DNA of 64,000 bases from Lewinellaceae bacterium. GTDB taxonomy: Bacteria; Bacteroidota; Bacteroidia; Chitinophagales; Saprospiraceae. The stretch spans positions 3,708,001 through 3,772,000 of the forward strand of contig JACJXW010000004.1 of the NCBI GenBank assembly GCA_020636405.1. The letters run 5' to 3'. The notes beneath the pieces are model-generated. The model did not search any database. It was not told where the DNA came from and saw only the letters and a list, made by a program, of their open reading frames with translations. Positions 27,658 through 36,644 of the stretch are shown here, piece after piece (position 1 is the stretch's first letter; the number at the start of each line of letters is the position of its first letter). A program made the position numbers and the translations under genes.

Positions 27658-30462
27658 TTAAATCTTACTTTGGATCAATTTTCGGGTGTCCTGGTATCTT
27701 ACCTTGCTCGTTTTATAAGATATGTTCAGCAGTTCAAGTATTCTGAGTTTAGCCTGGAATTTACCAACCCCTATGAATTCGATATCGATAACAGACTGTT
27801 CCCCGATTTTCTTTAGCTCCCTTTGAATAACGGAAATAAGTTTTTTCTGTAATCCAGCTTTAAATTCCAGAAATTGCTTTTTTGCCTGTTGAATTTCTTC
27901 CAGTTTTTTTTCAATTTTTTCCTCAGGTAAACTGGAATCTCCGGCAAGGATAAGCCTGATGTTCCTGGAGCGTGGAGCAATCAGGTCTTCATCATTTTTC
28001 CATCGGAGAAGATTCGCTCTGTTGAGGTTCGCATTCAGGCCACGAGCCTGTTCAACTTTGTTTAAATGGCTTTCTACTGCCTCCAGGTTATCACCATGCT
28101 TAGAGAAAATATTAAGTAAAGCTTCCCTCCAGGAATTCATTGTCCTGAATGTTCTATGCTGTGCGGGCATAGAATTTAGAACACCGTCAACGGTCTCCTT
28201 TTCGTTTTCCCAGAAAACCACTCTGTCCCCTCTTCCCAGCGTCCTGACCGGGCACTCTTCAACAGTGATCTCCTTTTCATCTTCATTCAATGTTAAAACC
28301 TTTGAGCTTTTCAGCATCAGGACAAAGAATCCCGGGAAATTGAGCGTGTAAGCATCGACCATGTAATCAGTACCGGTTAAATTACCTTTTGAAACGAATG
28401 AGTTGGTTGAAGACTCCGATATATTCTGCCACAATTCTTCGAGGTCAATACTTTCCGGCTCATCTGTTTCTGAACTTTCATTGGGGACAGCCTGCATTTC
28501 TTCCTCAATATTCAACCATGGCTTCATTTTAGCATTTTCCTGAAGTGTAAGTGTCCAAAGTTCATTTTTCGGGAGATTATCATTTCCGGGGCCTGTATTC
28601 AGGTGTTTTTCAAGATAGGATCGTGTCACTCTGCTTTCCCAGGGAGTAGAAAGCAATACGACCTCCGGAGTAAAGTATCCAGCTACCGCCCTGATAAGGT
28701 CTCTTCCGGAATATTCATATTGAGGAAAACCTGGAAAAATGACTCTGCTTCGAAAGCCTTTAAGTTTCCTTATAATATTTACTTGCCGGGTTACCGCCTC
28801 AGACCTGATATTTTCCTCATGATATCGTTTTTCGGCAAGAAGGTGTCCTCTGGAACGATTAAGGGTATTTTCTTTTGAAGAATACTCCTTCACCTTCATT
28901 TTTTGAATCTGCTGGTCCAGTAAGTCGACGCCCTTGTTAATTTCTTCACTTATGGCTTCTGGTAGCTTATTTGCATATTTACCGTATTCCTGGAGAAACT
29001 TCCAGAAGTATTGTTCTGCAATTTCAAGCTCATTATTATACAGGCCAACACTATTCTTTAAGGCAAATAAGGCCGGGCGCAGATGTTCGCGGAAAGAAGC
29101 CTGGAGATTTTCAAAAGCCTCCAGCTGATAAAAAAGCCTGCCCCCTTCCAGTATCTTGTGAGCCTCATCAATCAATGGTTCATCATGGACGATCACTCTG
29201 ATTTTCTGTTGTTGATAGATCCTGCAGGAAAGCCAGAAGTCTTTGTCAACAAGCCTGGTGTTTCTGGTTTGGAGAGGGGCTATCTTCTCTCTATCCCATA
29301 TAAACCGGTAGCAATCCGGGAATTTGACCCGAAAATTTTCAAACCTGTCATAAGCTAAGGATGAGATAAAGGAATTATCGGAAAGAACAATTACTCCTAT
29401 TCCATTTTCAAGCAGTTTTTTCAAGGTTTCTGCTGATTCAAAAGCCATTTGGACATCTGCTATTATTACTGCTTTCAGGTTTTTGAAAAGTTCAGAATTC
29501 CCTTTTTTTTCTTCCAGCTTATTAATCTTGCTGATAACTTTGGCCCATTTCTTTTCGTTAACGACATCAATTTTCCGAATATCATCAAGAAGCCTCAGCA
29601 ATCTGCCATCAGTTAGGGAGAACAGCTCAATCTTTTCACGCAGTTCTGAGATAAGGGTTGTGAGTGCCTGGTTTTCCGGCGGGGCGCTATCAGCGATATT
29701 CATGATCAGTTGCACCAATTTACGTTCCGTGGTTTCATGTGCTTCCAGTTGTTTAATGCTTTTTGCCAGTCTGCCCAAATTCTTTTCAAGGATTAGGTTT
29801 TTTCCGTAGCCGCAGATTTCAGAAAGGGAACGGTCACTAAACATGGTGTTATGAAAAAAGCGAGAGAGAGAATTTCGTTTTCCTGGCCCTGAAATGATAA
29901 GAACTTTTGATTTAAATACTAAACGGTTACCTGCCAAGTCAATGTCCAGCGTCTTTTCAATTAATGATTTGTTTGAATTTGTTTTATTTTTTACTTTATC
30001 GTAATATGAATTAGTGTTTAGCCCAGTTTTATTTGTCCGCATTAAAGCAAGACTGTTTTTAAGGGGAATCAAGGTCTTAGTTTTTAACCCCTTCGTTTTA
30101 AAAAACACACAGACATGTTTTTGGCCGTTAAAACTCTGGATACTTTCAAACTCCGCAGTTGCTCCATACAGCGTTACCTTCTCACCTCGTTTCAGCTTGA
30201 GGCTTTCAAGATAATCTACTGTGTACTCGTAATAATCATTATGAAATATGTTCAAGATAAGGATAGAAGCCATCCATCCGGCACTATTGCATTGCCTGGG
30301 GAAATGGATCAGGAGAGGATAGCAAGGAGCTGTTTCAAGATAAAGCAGAGCTGTACCTGCTGAAACCTCAAGCACAGGAGAAAATTTATATTCTTCGCCC
30401 TGATATTTAATATCCAGGCAATAACGCCTGGCAAGAAAACTCTTCCAGGATCTGATGTCCAT
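27658..30462 (-). CDS. drmE: DrmE-like protein (class 2 DISARM)
   Basis: 934 residues with no signal peptide or clear catalytic motif. The N-terminus (WKSFLARRYCLD ... FSPVLEVSAGTALLYL ... YPLLIHFPRQ) and the central VLIISGPGKRNSLSRFF and AVIIADVQMAF fit the large DrmE protein of class 2 DISARM by size, position next to DrmMII and DrmA, and general pattern. A VLIISGPGK stretch and a later IIADVQ could be degenerate NTPase motifs. The C-terminal third has coiled-coil segments (EKKLEEIQQAKKQFLEFKAG). I am fairly sure of the operon role and less sure of the family name. Confidence 0.6.
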   Translation of the reverse strand: MDIRSWKSFLARRYCLDIKYQGEEYKFSPVLEVSAGTALLYLETAPCYPLLIHFPRQCNSAGWMASILILNIFHNDYYEYTVDYLESLKLKRGEKVTLYGATAEFESIQSFNGQKHVCVFFKTKGLKTKTLIPLKNSLALMRTNKTGLNTNSYYDKVKNKTNSNKSLIEKTLDIDLAGNRLVFKSKVLIISGPGKRNSLSRFFHNTMFSDRSLSEICGYGKNLILEKNLGRLAKSIKQLEAHETTERKLVQLIMNIADSAPPENQALTTLISELREKIELFSLTDGRLLRLLDDIRKIDVVNEKKWAKVISKINKLEEKKGNSELFKNLKAVIIADVQMAFESAETLKKLLENGIGVIVLSDNSFISSLAYDRFENFRVKFPDCYRFIWDREKIAPLQTRNTRLVDKDFWLSCRIYQQQKIRVIVHDEPLIDEAHKILEGGRLFYQLEAFENLQASFREHLRPALFALKNSVGLYNNELEIAEQYFWKFLQEYGKYANKLPEAISEEINKGVDLLDQQIQKMKVKEYSSKENTLNRSRGHLLAEKRYHEENIRSEAVTRQVNIIRKLKGFRSRVIFPGFPQYEYSGRDLIRAVAGYFTPEVVLLSTPWESRVTRSYLEKHLNTGPGNDNLPKNELWTLTLQENAKMKPWLNIEEEMQAVPNESSETDEPESIDLEELWQNISESSTNSFVSKGNLTGTDYMVDAYTLNFPGFFVLMLKSSKVLTLNEDEKEITVEECPVRTLGRGDRVVFWENEKETVDGVLNSMPAQHRTFRTMNSWREALLNIFSKHGDNLEAVESHLNKVEQARGLNANLNRANLLRWKNDEDLIAPRSRNIRLILAGDSSLPEEKIEKKLEEIQQAKKQFLEFKAGLQKKLISVIQRELKKIGEQSVIDIEFIGVGKFQAKLRILELLNISYKTSKVRYQDTRKLIQSKI

Positions 30463-30499
30463 TTGTGTGTTTTTCTTAAACTGCGTTTTATTGCTCCAA

Positions 30500-32080
30500 C
30501 TATTTCAGGACAAACTTCACGATCTTTGCAATCTGAAAAGCCAGGTATGGCGGAACAGCATTTCCAACCTGCCTGTATTGTGCCGTCCGGGAACCACAGA
30601 AAAAATAATTATCCGGAAATGTCTGAATCCGCGCTGCTTCCCTGACGGTCAGGCTTCGGCACTGATTGGGGTCATAGTGAATAAAATAATGTCCATCTTT
30701 TGAAATATGGCTGGTCACAGTAGTTGCAGGTTGTTCAGGATTCTGGACGCGAAAGCGGTCTACAAATTTTCCTGAACCCGCATTTTTATGTTTGGGCAAC
30801 AAAGAAGGGGGGTAATCCGGTAATAACGGTGACCTTCCATGGACTTTGAGAAAAAATGAAGCGAAGAAATACCTTTTCAGGTCATCATCCAGATGGCCTC
30901 TGCTCTCATGATTGCATACACCTTCCAATCTGGGATCATGATACCAAGAAGCGAGCTTTGATGGTTTCTTTGATGGGTCTTTTGCAAGTACAAACCCACC
31001 TCCTCTTGAGCTTGGTGAGACCTGCAATGTACCATTAAGCTTATTCGTGAATCCATTTGAATGGAGGATCTCCTTTTTTAAGCCATTGAATATCCTGCGC
31101 CAGTTGTGGAATGAATCTTCAAGTATTTCATACTTAAATTTAAGTCGGCCGTCCCTGCCTTTTTTCTGAGATAGAATTCTCCTTGACAACCCACTTCTGA
31201 GGCGTGGCAAATCTCCGATTACATCTTGAAGTGAAACCGGTTCTGATTCTTCGAGGACAGGTATTTCTGTAACATTGATATCCTGACGGATACCTAATAA
31301 TATTACCCTGTGCCTCTTCTGAGGAATCCCGTATTTTTCACATTCAATAAGAAAATCCGTCTTCCTGTTATAGAGTGGTTGATGAGAAAAAACGTTTTCT
31401 GCCGGTTTAGCAGAGAGGCTGAATACTTTGTAATCAGGGCAACCAGTATCCGGAAACAATCCTGAAGGATGTTGCAAGTCATTGAGCATCATTCCGAAAA
31501 TACCTCTCCCATTAACCTTCGCAGAAAGCAGCCCTTTAACATTTTCCATCACGAACACCGGGGGTTGGTGCCGTGCAATTATTCCCAGATATTCTTTATA
31601 CAAGTAAACCCTATGGTCATTCTCATTTACTCCTCCGTTTCTTACCCGGCCTGCCAGAGAATATGCCTGGCAGGGTGGCCCCCCAATGAGTACCCAGCTG
31701 CTGGCGCCATTGATTTCGGAAGTGATCCTTTTGTCCAGAACAGAAACGGGAACCTCCCCAAGGGTAGCCTGCCATGCTTCCTTTTTCGCTCTACTGCTTT
31801 CATCTGGATATAGCTGAAAGAGTTTTTCCTTTTTATCGGAAAATTCTTCAGGAATGCGGATATCTGATTTGATCAGGTGATAATATTCTTCCGGAGCATT
31901 ACCTTTTGGAAATTGGCGGAAAAAGCTTCTGAGTTCAAGCGTTTCGTGAGCATAGTTGTCTTTTTCTACTGACAGCCGCAGGCCGAAGGTATCCGCTCCC
32001 GAGGAATCTTCCAGAGCGCTAAAACCCTCACCTAGCCCTCCGGGCCCTGCAAAAAGGTCGATTACCGGAATTTTACTCAT
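30500..32080 (-). CDS. drmMII: C5-cytosine DNA methyltransferase, DrmMII-like
   Basis: 526 residues with all main motifs: I VIDLFAGPGGLGEGF (residue 6), IV GGPPCQAYSLAGR with the catalytic Cys (about 136), VI FVMENVKGLLS (about 178), VIII GIPQKRHRVILLG, IX/X RSLTVREAARIQTFPDNY and YRQVGNAVPP. The target-recognition region lies between VIII and IX. It methylates cytosine to protect self DNA; in class 2 DISARM this is DrmMII. Its start overlaps the end of the Vsr gene by 8 bases, so the two are coupled. The target site cannot be deduced. Confidence 0.93.
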   Translation of the reverse strand: MSKIPVIDLFAGPGGLGEGFSALEDSSGADTFGLRLSVEKDNYAHETLELRSFFRQFPKGNAPEEYYHLIKSDIRIPEEFSDKKEKLFQLYPDESSRAKKEAWQATLGEVPVSVLDKRITSEINGASSWVLIGGPPCQAYSLAGRVRNGGVNENDHRVYLYKEYLGIIARHQPPVFVMENVKGLLSAKVNGRGIFGMMLNDLQHPSGLFPDTGCPDYKVFSLSAKPAENVFSHQPLYNRKTDFLIECEKYGIPQKRHRVILLGIRQDINVTEIPVLEESEPVSLQDVIGDLPRLRSGLSRRILSQKKGRDGRLKFKYEILEDSFHNWRRIFNGLKKEILHSNGFTNKLNGTLQVSPSSRGGGFVLAKDPSKKPSKLASWYHDPRLEGVCNHESRGHLDDDLKRYFFASFFLKVHGRSPLLPDYPPSLLPKHKNAGSGKFVDRFRVQNPEQPATTVTSHISKDGHYFIHYDPNQCRSLTVREAARIQTFPDNYFFCGSRTAQYRQVGNAVPPYLAFQIAKIVKFVLK

Positions 32081-32492
32081 TAGCTATTTTGGTAATAAGA
32101 TTTTTCAATGTCTCTCTGCGTTTTTCTCCCTTCAGTTCACATTCCCATATCACAATCACTTTCCATCCCTGCCGCCTGAGCTCTTCATAGTTTTTCAGAT
32201 CCTTTTCAGCAGTAGCCTGAATTTTATCCTTCCACCACTCTGTTCTTGTCTTAGGAATTACAAAATACTTACATCCCTGATGGCCATGCCAGAAACAACC
32301 GTTTACGAAAATTACAGTGTTATGCTTTCTGAGCGTCAGGTCCGGTTTGCCCGGAAGTTTTTTCTGATGCAGCCTGTACCTGAAACCATTTTCAAACAGG
32401 AATTTACGGACGAGAAGCTCAGGTTTGGTATCTTTCGCCCTTATCCTGCTCATGTTATAGCTTCTGGTTTTCTTGTCGTGTACGTCCGCCAT
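32073..32492 (-). CDS. vsr: Very short patch repair endonuclease Vsr
   Basis: 139 residues from ATG 32492; a TTG at 32495 is less likely. Family motifs: YNMSRIRAKDTKPELLVRKF, GFRYRLHQKKLPGKPDLTL, VIFVNGCFWHGHQGCKY with the Zn/His region, and GWKVIVIWECEL. Vsr nicks T:G mismatches left by deamination of 5-methylcytosine, and so protects the methyltransferase's recognition site from mutation. It is the first gene of the 20 kb operon. Vsr normally accompanies simple Dcm-type methylases; heading a DISARM-like cluster is unusual. Confidence 0.93.
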   Translation of the reverse strand: MADVHDKKTRSYNMSRIRAKDTKPELLVRKFLFENGFRYRLHQKKLPGKPDLTLRKHNTVIFVNGCFWHGHQGCKYFVIPKTRTEWWKDKIQATAEKDLKNYEELRRQGWKVIVIWECELKGEKRRETLKNLITKIANE

Positions 32493-32659
32493 CAAAGATT
32501 ACTTGTTCCTGCATATGGCATTTCTCCCTGATTCGAAATTAACTCTGACTAATCGTGGGATACACCATAATAAAGTTTCTGTGCTTGCCCGAATGAGCGC
32601 TTTTTGGGTGTTCCTTTTGTTATTAGCAATAATAGTAATCTTTTGGTAATATTTTTACG

Positions 32660-33777
32660 TGAAAAGAGACTTTTTGTTTCAGAAGGAGAAATGCTAACTT
32701 ACCCGCCCGCAGCCCCAGGCACATCCGCCTGGAGGAGGATACCGATATTTCTAATATTGCCAAAATGCTTGTAGCCGAATACCGGAACATAGAGACCCAC
32801 ACTGTGCAATACCAACCGGGCACTCCCTTTGCCACCTACCTCATTATGCACGAGCTCGGCCACCTCGGCCTCATCCTGGAAGCCCGCCGCGCCAACGAGA
32901 ACCAGCTGTTCACCTCCAACCGCCGCCACGAGTAGCAATTCCAGTCGCGCACCGACAAAGACCGCCGCCGCATACTCAAAGCCGGGCTCGTCCCCAACCG
33001 GCCGATGGCTTTCTCAACCACCTGTTCCGCGGCCTCAATAGCCAGCTGTACAATGCTCCTCTCGACATTTTCATCGAACAACGCCTCTACGATCACTTCT
33101 CCACCCTGCACTCCATCCGGTTCCTCAGCCTGTGCTGCCTCCAACAAAAAAGTGGGTATGTACGCCCCCAGCTTCGTCCGCAACGTCAACATTACCTTGT
33201 CCTACGGCCTGCTCCTTCAGTACCGCGACCTTTACAGTTGGGGCCTCACTTGTGAGATCCGCGAGACTCTCCTCCTCCGCAAAGCCGAGCGCCTCTACCA
33301 GGACTACCTCAACATGAAAGACGACAAGCAGCCCGGCGAAGAATACGACCTCATCGAGTGGTGGAGCTGATGCTGCAGCCATTTTTCGCGTTGGGTAAGG
33401 AAGCAGGGCAGGAGGAGAAGGTGGTGTAAAATGGAGATAACTTTCAGGAAACGGCATTTTCCGTAGACAGTTTCCTGTACTCCCGCTGTTGCGTCGTTGC
33501 CAATGGGCGGGAATTCTATGAAAAAGTATTACAGGACCCCAGCGAAATGCCTAAAGAATATACTTTTGCCCCCCTTCTCAACCTTGTCAGCAAAGCCCAT
33601 CAGCTAAAGACGGGAAAAGACGATTACGATCACCTGCCGGAAGTATGGTATGAGACCTTCTCCAACCCGGAAGGCTGGCCGGGGATCACCCCACTGAAAG
33701 AACGGATCCGGACCCGCCTTCGCCCTGGTTTAGGGCTACGGCGGGCGGAGGCAGATGAAAAAGAAGCCTCACGGTAA
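32660..33777 (+). pseudogene. Decayed gene with HEXXH metalloprotease-like motif
   Basis: Coding pieces jump between frames. The first carries IRLEEDTDISNIAKMLVAEY and IMHELGHLGLILEARRANEN with an HELGH motif, then a TAG. The next gives FLNHLFRGLNSQLYN and LYDHFSTLHSIRFLSL, then VGMYAPSFVRNVNITLSYGL and LNMKDDKQPGEEYDLIEWW. After further breaks it continues with ELMLQPFFALGKEA, a TAA near 33427, and VDSFLYSRCCVVANGREFYE up to LPEVWYETFSNPEGW. At least four frameshifts and two in-frame stops break it. The 3' end runs into a GC-rich palindromic segment (33716-33747). The ancestral protein was probably ~370 residues. I do not recognise the family; a peptidase function is suggested only by HEXXH. 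Confidence 0.6.
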
Positions 33778-33811
33778 TTCTCACCAGAACATGGAGGAGC
33801 ACCACCTCTAT

Positions 33812-33969
33812 GGAACGTGTCGAAAATAACTTCCCTATTTTGGCGGCGCCTCATCACCCCTGCCGGCGTTGCGGTTCCGTCACAGAGCCCCGGCTATGCT
33901 CCGTCACCGCGCCTTGGCAGGGGCGATGATCCACTCCCAAAAAACGGGAACTTATTCTCGGCACGTTCC
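33812..33969. repeat. 158-bp inverted-repeat element
   Basis: The outer arms, 33812-33835 and 33946-33969, match as inverted copies in about 21 of 24 bases. The interior also pairs imperfectly (TCATCACCCCTGCC near 33851 with GGCAGGGGCGATGA near 33916), so most of the element can fold into one long hairpin. No protein is encoded. Confidence 0.75.
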
Positions 33970-34032
33970 TATGAGATCCGGGACCGGGAAAGAGGTGGGG
34001 TATACAAATACGGCATTTGTGGCGATCTACAA

Positions 34033-34197
34033 AGAGGCTGTTTCACTTATGTCCTTTGGTTTTCTTATGGCCCTTTTTCCGCCACTCTTCAGCCTTTTTT
34101 CGCCCCGTACCTTTCAGGTACGAAGCTCAAAAATGGCTTCGATTGACGAAAAAATGACCTCATAATAAATTCCAAAAACATAAATGAAACAGCCTCT
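34033..34197. repeat. 165-bp inverted-repeat (MITE-like) element
   Basis: The 20-base arms AGAGGCTGTTTCACTTATGT (34033-34052) and its inverted copy (34178-34197) differ by one base. The interior pairs further. A small stem GAAGC...GCTTC (34122-34141) is shared almost exactly with the element at 47395. Confidence 0.8.
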
Positions 34198-34390
34198 GAA
34201 TGCTGATGGCAGTTCTCCGCGAGCCAACAAACAAATCCGTTTGTTCAACCGCGTTGTAGGTTGGGCCAGGTTTCTGGCCAATGTACTGCTTACCGGAATT
34301 GCCGGCCGGTTGAAAGCTGAAGAGAAGGAAAAGGAGTACATCGAAAAGCATAAGGAGAAGTATGGGCGGAAGCCTCCCGGAAATGAGTAA
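34184..34390 (+). CDS. Possible small protein, 68 aa
   Basis: The ATG at 34184 lies inside the right arm of the inverted-repeat element. The product has a weakly hydrophobic middle (VVGWARFLANVLLTGIAG) and a charged tail (KAEEKEKEYIEKHKEKYG). Composition looks coding, but the start within a repeat makes it doubtful; a start at a later Met would shorten it greatly. No family recognised. Confidence 0.35.
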   Translation: MKQPLNADGSSPRANKQIRLFNRVVGWARFLANVLLTGIAGRLKAEEKEKEYIEKHKEKYGRKPPGNE

Positions 34391-34462
34391 GTTTGGCCGA
34401 CTTTGAAATCTTTCTAGCCTCTTCTGGCCAAACCCTGTATCTTTAAAGCACTGAACCAATTA

Positions 34463-34541
34463 GCAAAGGCAGCTGAGTCCCGCACTCAACTGCCTTTGCT
34501 ATACCGGCGACGAAGTAGCTGGCCTACTTCGTGTCGGCACC
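34463..34541. repeat. Two consecutive hairpins before the DUF3109 gene
   Basis: AGCAAAGGCAGCTGAGT (34463) pairs with ACTCAACTGCCTTTGCT (ending 34501), and CCGGCGACGAAGTAG (34505) pairs with CTACTTCGTGTCGG. They lie between the TATCTTTA promoter-like element at 34437 and the start codon at 34574, so they would be in the leader RNA. Confidence 0.6.
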
Positions 34542-34573
34542 TTCAGTTTCTGAAACCACCGAAACCATAAGCT

Positions 34574-35170
34574 ATGAAAACTGCCCCCTTCACTCTGATC
34601 CAGGGCATCGTCGTCGACCACAGCCTGTTCACCCAGCCCTTCGCTTGCGACCTATCCACCTGCCACGGCGCCTGCTGCTGGCAGGGTGACGCCGGCGCCC
34701 CCCTCGAGCCCCAGGAAGCCGAAACCCTGCAGCGCCTCTACCTGAAGCTGGCGCACCACCTCTCCCAAGCCGGGCGCAACCAGGTTACCGCAAAAGGAAC
34801 CAGTTATCAGTATCGTGGCAAGCACCGCACCACCGTCCTCGATTTTGGCCTCTGCGCCTATGCCCACATCCAGGAAGATGGCATCATCCGCTGCGGCATA
34901 CAGGAAGCCTATCGCGCCGGCGCGGTGAATTTCGAGAAGCCTATTTCCTGCCACCTGTACCCTCTCCGCCGCCGACACAATTGGCTGAGCATGGAGTATC
35001 TATACTACGAGCAGCGCGGAATCTGCGAATCTGCCTGTGGGAAGGGTAGGAGAGAGGGGCTGGCCGTTTTCCAGTTCGTGCGGTATGCTATCATCCGGCA
35101 GTATGGGGAAGGGTTTTATGAGAAGCTGGAAGAGAAGTATGCTCTTTTCAAGGAGCAGGCTCCAGCTTGA
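34574..35170 (+). CDS. DUF3109 family cysteine-rich protein
   Basis: 198 residues matching the Bacteroidota DUF3109 pattern: ACDLSTCHGACCWQGDAGAP, LCAYAHIQEDG, IRCGIQEAYRAG, PISCHLYPLR, and GICESACGKG. The eight or more conserved cysteines suggest an iron-sulfur cluster or zinc, as in the related YkgJ-type proteins. It is cytoplasmic, with no signal peptide. The function of the family is not established. It stands alone, preceded by two leader hairpins and followed by a terminator-like stem. Confidence 0.88.
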   Translation: MKTAPFTLIQGIVVDHSLFTQPFACDLSTCHGACCWQGDAGAPLEPQEAETLQRLYLKLAHHLSQAGRNQVTAKGTSYQYRGKHRTTVLDFGLCAYAHIQEDGIIRCGIQEAYRAGAVNFEKPISCHLYPLRRRHNWLSMEYLYYEQRGICESACGKGRREGLAVFQFVRYAIIRQYGEGFYEKLEEKYALFKEQAPA

Positions 35171-35190
35171 TGAAGTCGGCTGAATAGTGA

Positions 35191-35227
35191 AGCCAGGGGC
35201 TCATTGGAGGATTCCTGGCTTTGCTGT
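35191..35227 (+). terminator. Terminator-like hairpin after DUF3109 gene
   Basis: AGCCAGG (35191) pairs with CCTGGCT (ending 35220), followed by TTGCTGTTT. The U-tract is imperfect. The rest of 35171-35471 shows no gene that I can support. Confidence 0.4.
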
Positions 35228-35471
35228 TTGGGAGGCGAGTCCAAGAAAACGTTGGTATTTTTGCACTGCGCTCCAAAGTCCACGAAACTAAACAACGACG
35301 TTTTCCTAAACTCTAGCCAGGGGCAGCAGTAAAGAGCTGATGAATATCTTCGCCATTTGGTTTGGTAAGTTGGGCTTGAAATCCAAAAGTGGAATATCGG
35401 AAAAAAATGGCTTTTGAGGGTAAATTTCAATAACTTGTACCGACATAAAGAAACACCCTCAATGGATTTTT

Positions 35472-35888
35472 ATGGCCGCTGATTTTAGGATTCCGCTGTT
35501 TCTGGTTTTCATCATCGGAATTTCTTATCTCATCATTCAGAATTTCGCTGTTCAATCATTGCCGGAGTCGCCCACATTCCATCCACCTCCCACGGAAACA
35601 AATGAACTATCAGTTAAATTTAACGATCAGGTTTATGAAAGCTGGAAAGGCATCCTAATGCAACTGTTGGAACGGTTGAGGCGAGGCATGCCACTTACCC
35701 AGGAACAAGAGGAAATAATAGATGGCATGGCTCAACTCTTACAGCAATACAGCGCCAGCATGGCCGACAAAGCTGAAGAACTTCTTACATTGATCCAAAT
35801 GATCCAGCAAATGCAGGAAGATTGGATAAAACAACATCCCGATGAAGGACAACAAAGAACAGATAATGAGTACAAGCCAGGCGAATGA
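35472..35888 (+). CDS. Small N-terminally anchored protein
   Basis: 138 residues. One hydrophobic helix near the start (IPLFLVFIIGISYLIIQNFA, about 7-27), then a Pro-rich linker and a helical Gln-rich domain (MPLTQEQEEIIDGMAQLLQQ, LTLIQMIQQMQEDWI). The helix is an uncleaved anchor or a signal anchor. Not recognised. Its end overlaps the next gene, so the two are co-translated. Confidence 0.65.
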   Translation: MAADFRIPLFLVFIIGISYLIIQNFAVQSLPESPTFHPPPTETNELSVKFNDQVYESWKGILMQLLERLRRGMPLTQEQEEIIDGMAQLLQQYSASMADKAEELLTLIQMIQQMQEDWIKQHPDEGQQRTDNEYKPGE

Positions 35889-36099
35889 AGAGGTAGTGGT
35901 GCTTTATTCCACTTACTACTATGATCATGTCCAGAGGATCGAATTGGCCTCCCGGCGCAAGGCTTTCCTGAATATCCTGCTTCAGGTTGCTGCTAAACTG
36001 TATGGCCCTGAGACGGGAATGAGCCTTGGGTTCCGGCTTCTTGAAAACAGCATAGTTTCTGCTGAAAAGACCGAAAAAGGGGAATACAAAGAAGGATAA
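35866..36099 (+). CDS. Small helical protein, 77 aa
   Basis: The preferred start is ATG 35866 (MSTSQANEE), 23 bases inside the preceding gene; an ATG at 35842 is also in frame. The product is soluble and mostly helical (ELASRRKAFLNILLQVAAKL). It forms a two-gene unit with the membrane-anchored protein upstream. No recognisable family. Confidence 0.6.
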   Translation: MSTSQANEEVVVLYSTYYYDHVQRIELASRRKAFLNILLQVAAKLYGPETGMSLGFRLLENSIVSAEKTEKGEYKEG

Positions 36100-36506
36100 A
36101 TTTTTCTTAAGCCTCTGCCATCCTAGCTATTTGCAGTCCACCCAAACCGCCCTATAAATGGACCGCGCCCATTCCACCCAAAAGGCTCATTCAGCCCACC
36201 AAAAGAGTCCAAAATACTCGTCCACCGAAACAACGTCCAAAAAACCTCAACCAAGGCCGTTTTTCTGTACTCCCTATCGGCGTCGGGCAGGCCACCCGAA
36301 AACCATGAAGAATCACTCGAAAACAAGAGAAGCTGACCACAACGCAGCCAGCCTCTCTAAGCTCTCAATGAGTAAAAAGGATACGGGATTTACAACCCGA
36401 AAAACAAAAACAGCAGCAAATCCCAGATATTCCAGGACCGCCCACCAGGGCGCAGGTGCGGCTTCGTCCGTTCAAAAGTTTCCTTAGCCATAGCTTCAGT
36501 TTTTAC
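36100..36506. other. Intergenic, no supported gene
   Basis: 407 bases. Open frames exist on both strands but their products have random composition (runs of Lys, Ser, Thr, Pro) and no start context. Nothing else is seen until the paired hairpins at 36507. Confidence 0.4.
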
Positions 36507-36594
36507 ACTGACGTTAAGTGGTTTGGCAAACCACTTAAGTACAGTATATCCTGGCACGAATTGGCTTTTCTCAAGCCAATTCGTCGTCAGGATA
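36507..36594. repeat. Paired-hairpin element, copy A
   Basis: Hairpin 1: ACTGACGTTAAGTGGTTT (36507) pairs with AAACCACTTAAGTACAGT. Hairpin 2: TATCCTGGCACGAATTGGCT (36547) pairs with AGCCAATTCGTCGTCAGGAT (ending 36593). A second element with the same outline but different stem sequence is at 49513-49610. Confidence 0.75.
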
Positions 36595-36644
36595 AGTGAT
36601 CAAATAGCTTTATACAACCGTATTCGGAATACATAACCAGTAGC

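Noticed and set aside
12089..32492. DrmC phospholipase D-type nuclease
   Set aside because: No HxKxxxxD motif was seen in any gene of the operon, so DrmC was not called.
36158..36487. Plus-strand frame of 109 codons
   Set aside because: The product is a random-looking Lys/Ser/Thr/Pro mixture without start context or domain, and the opposite strand is equally open.
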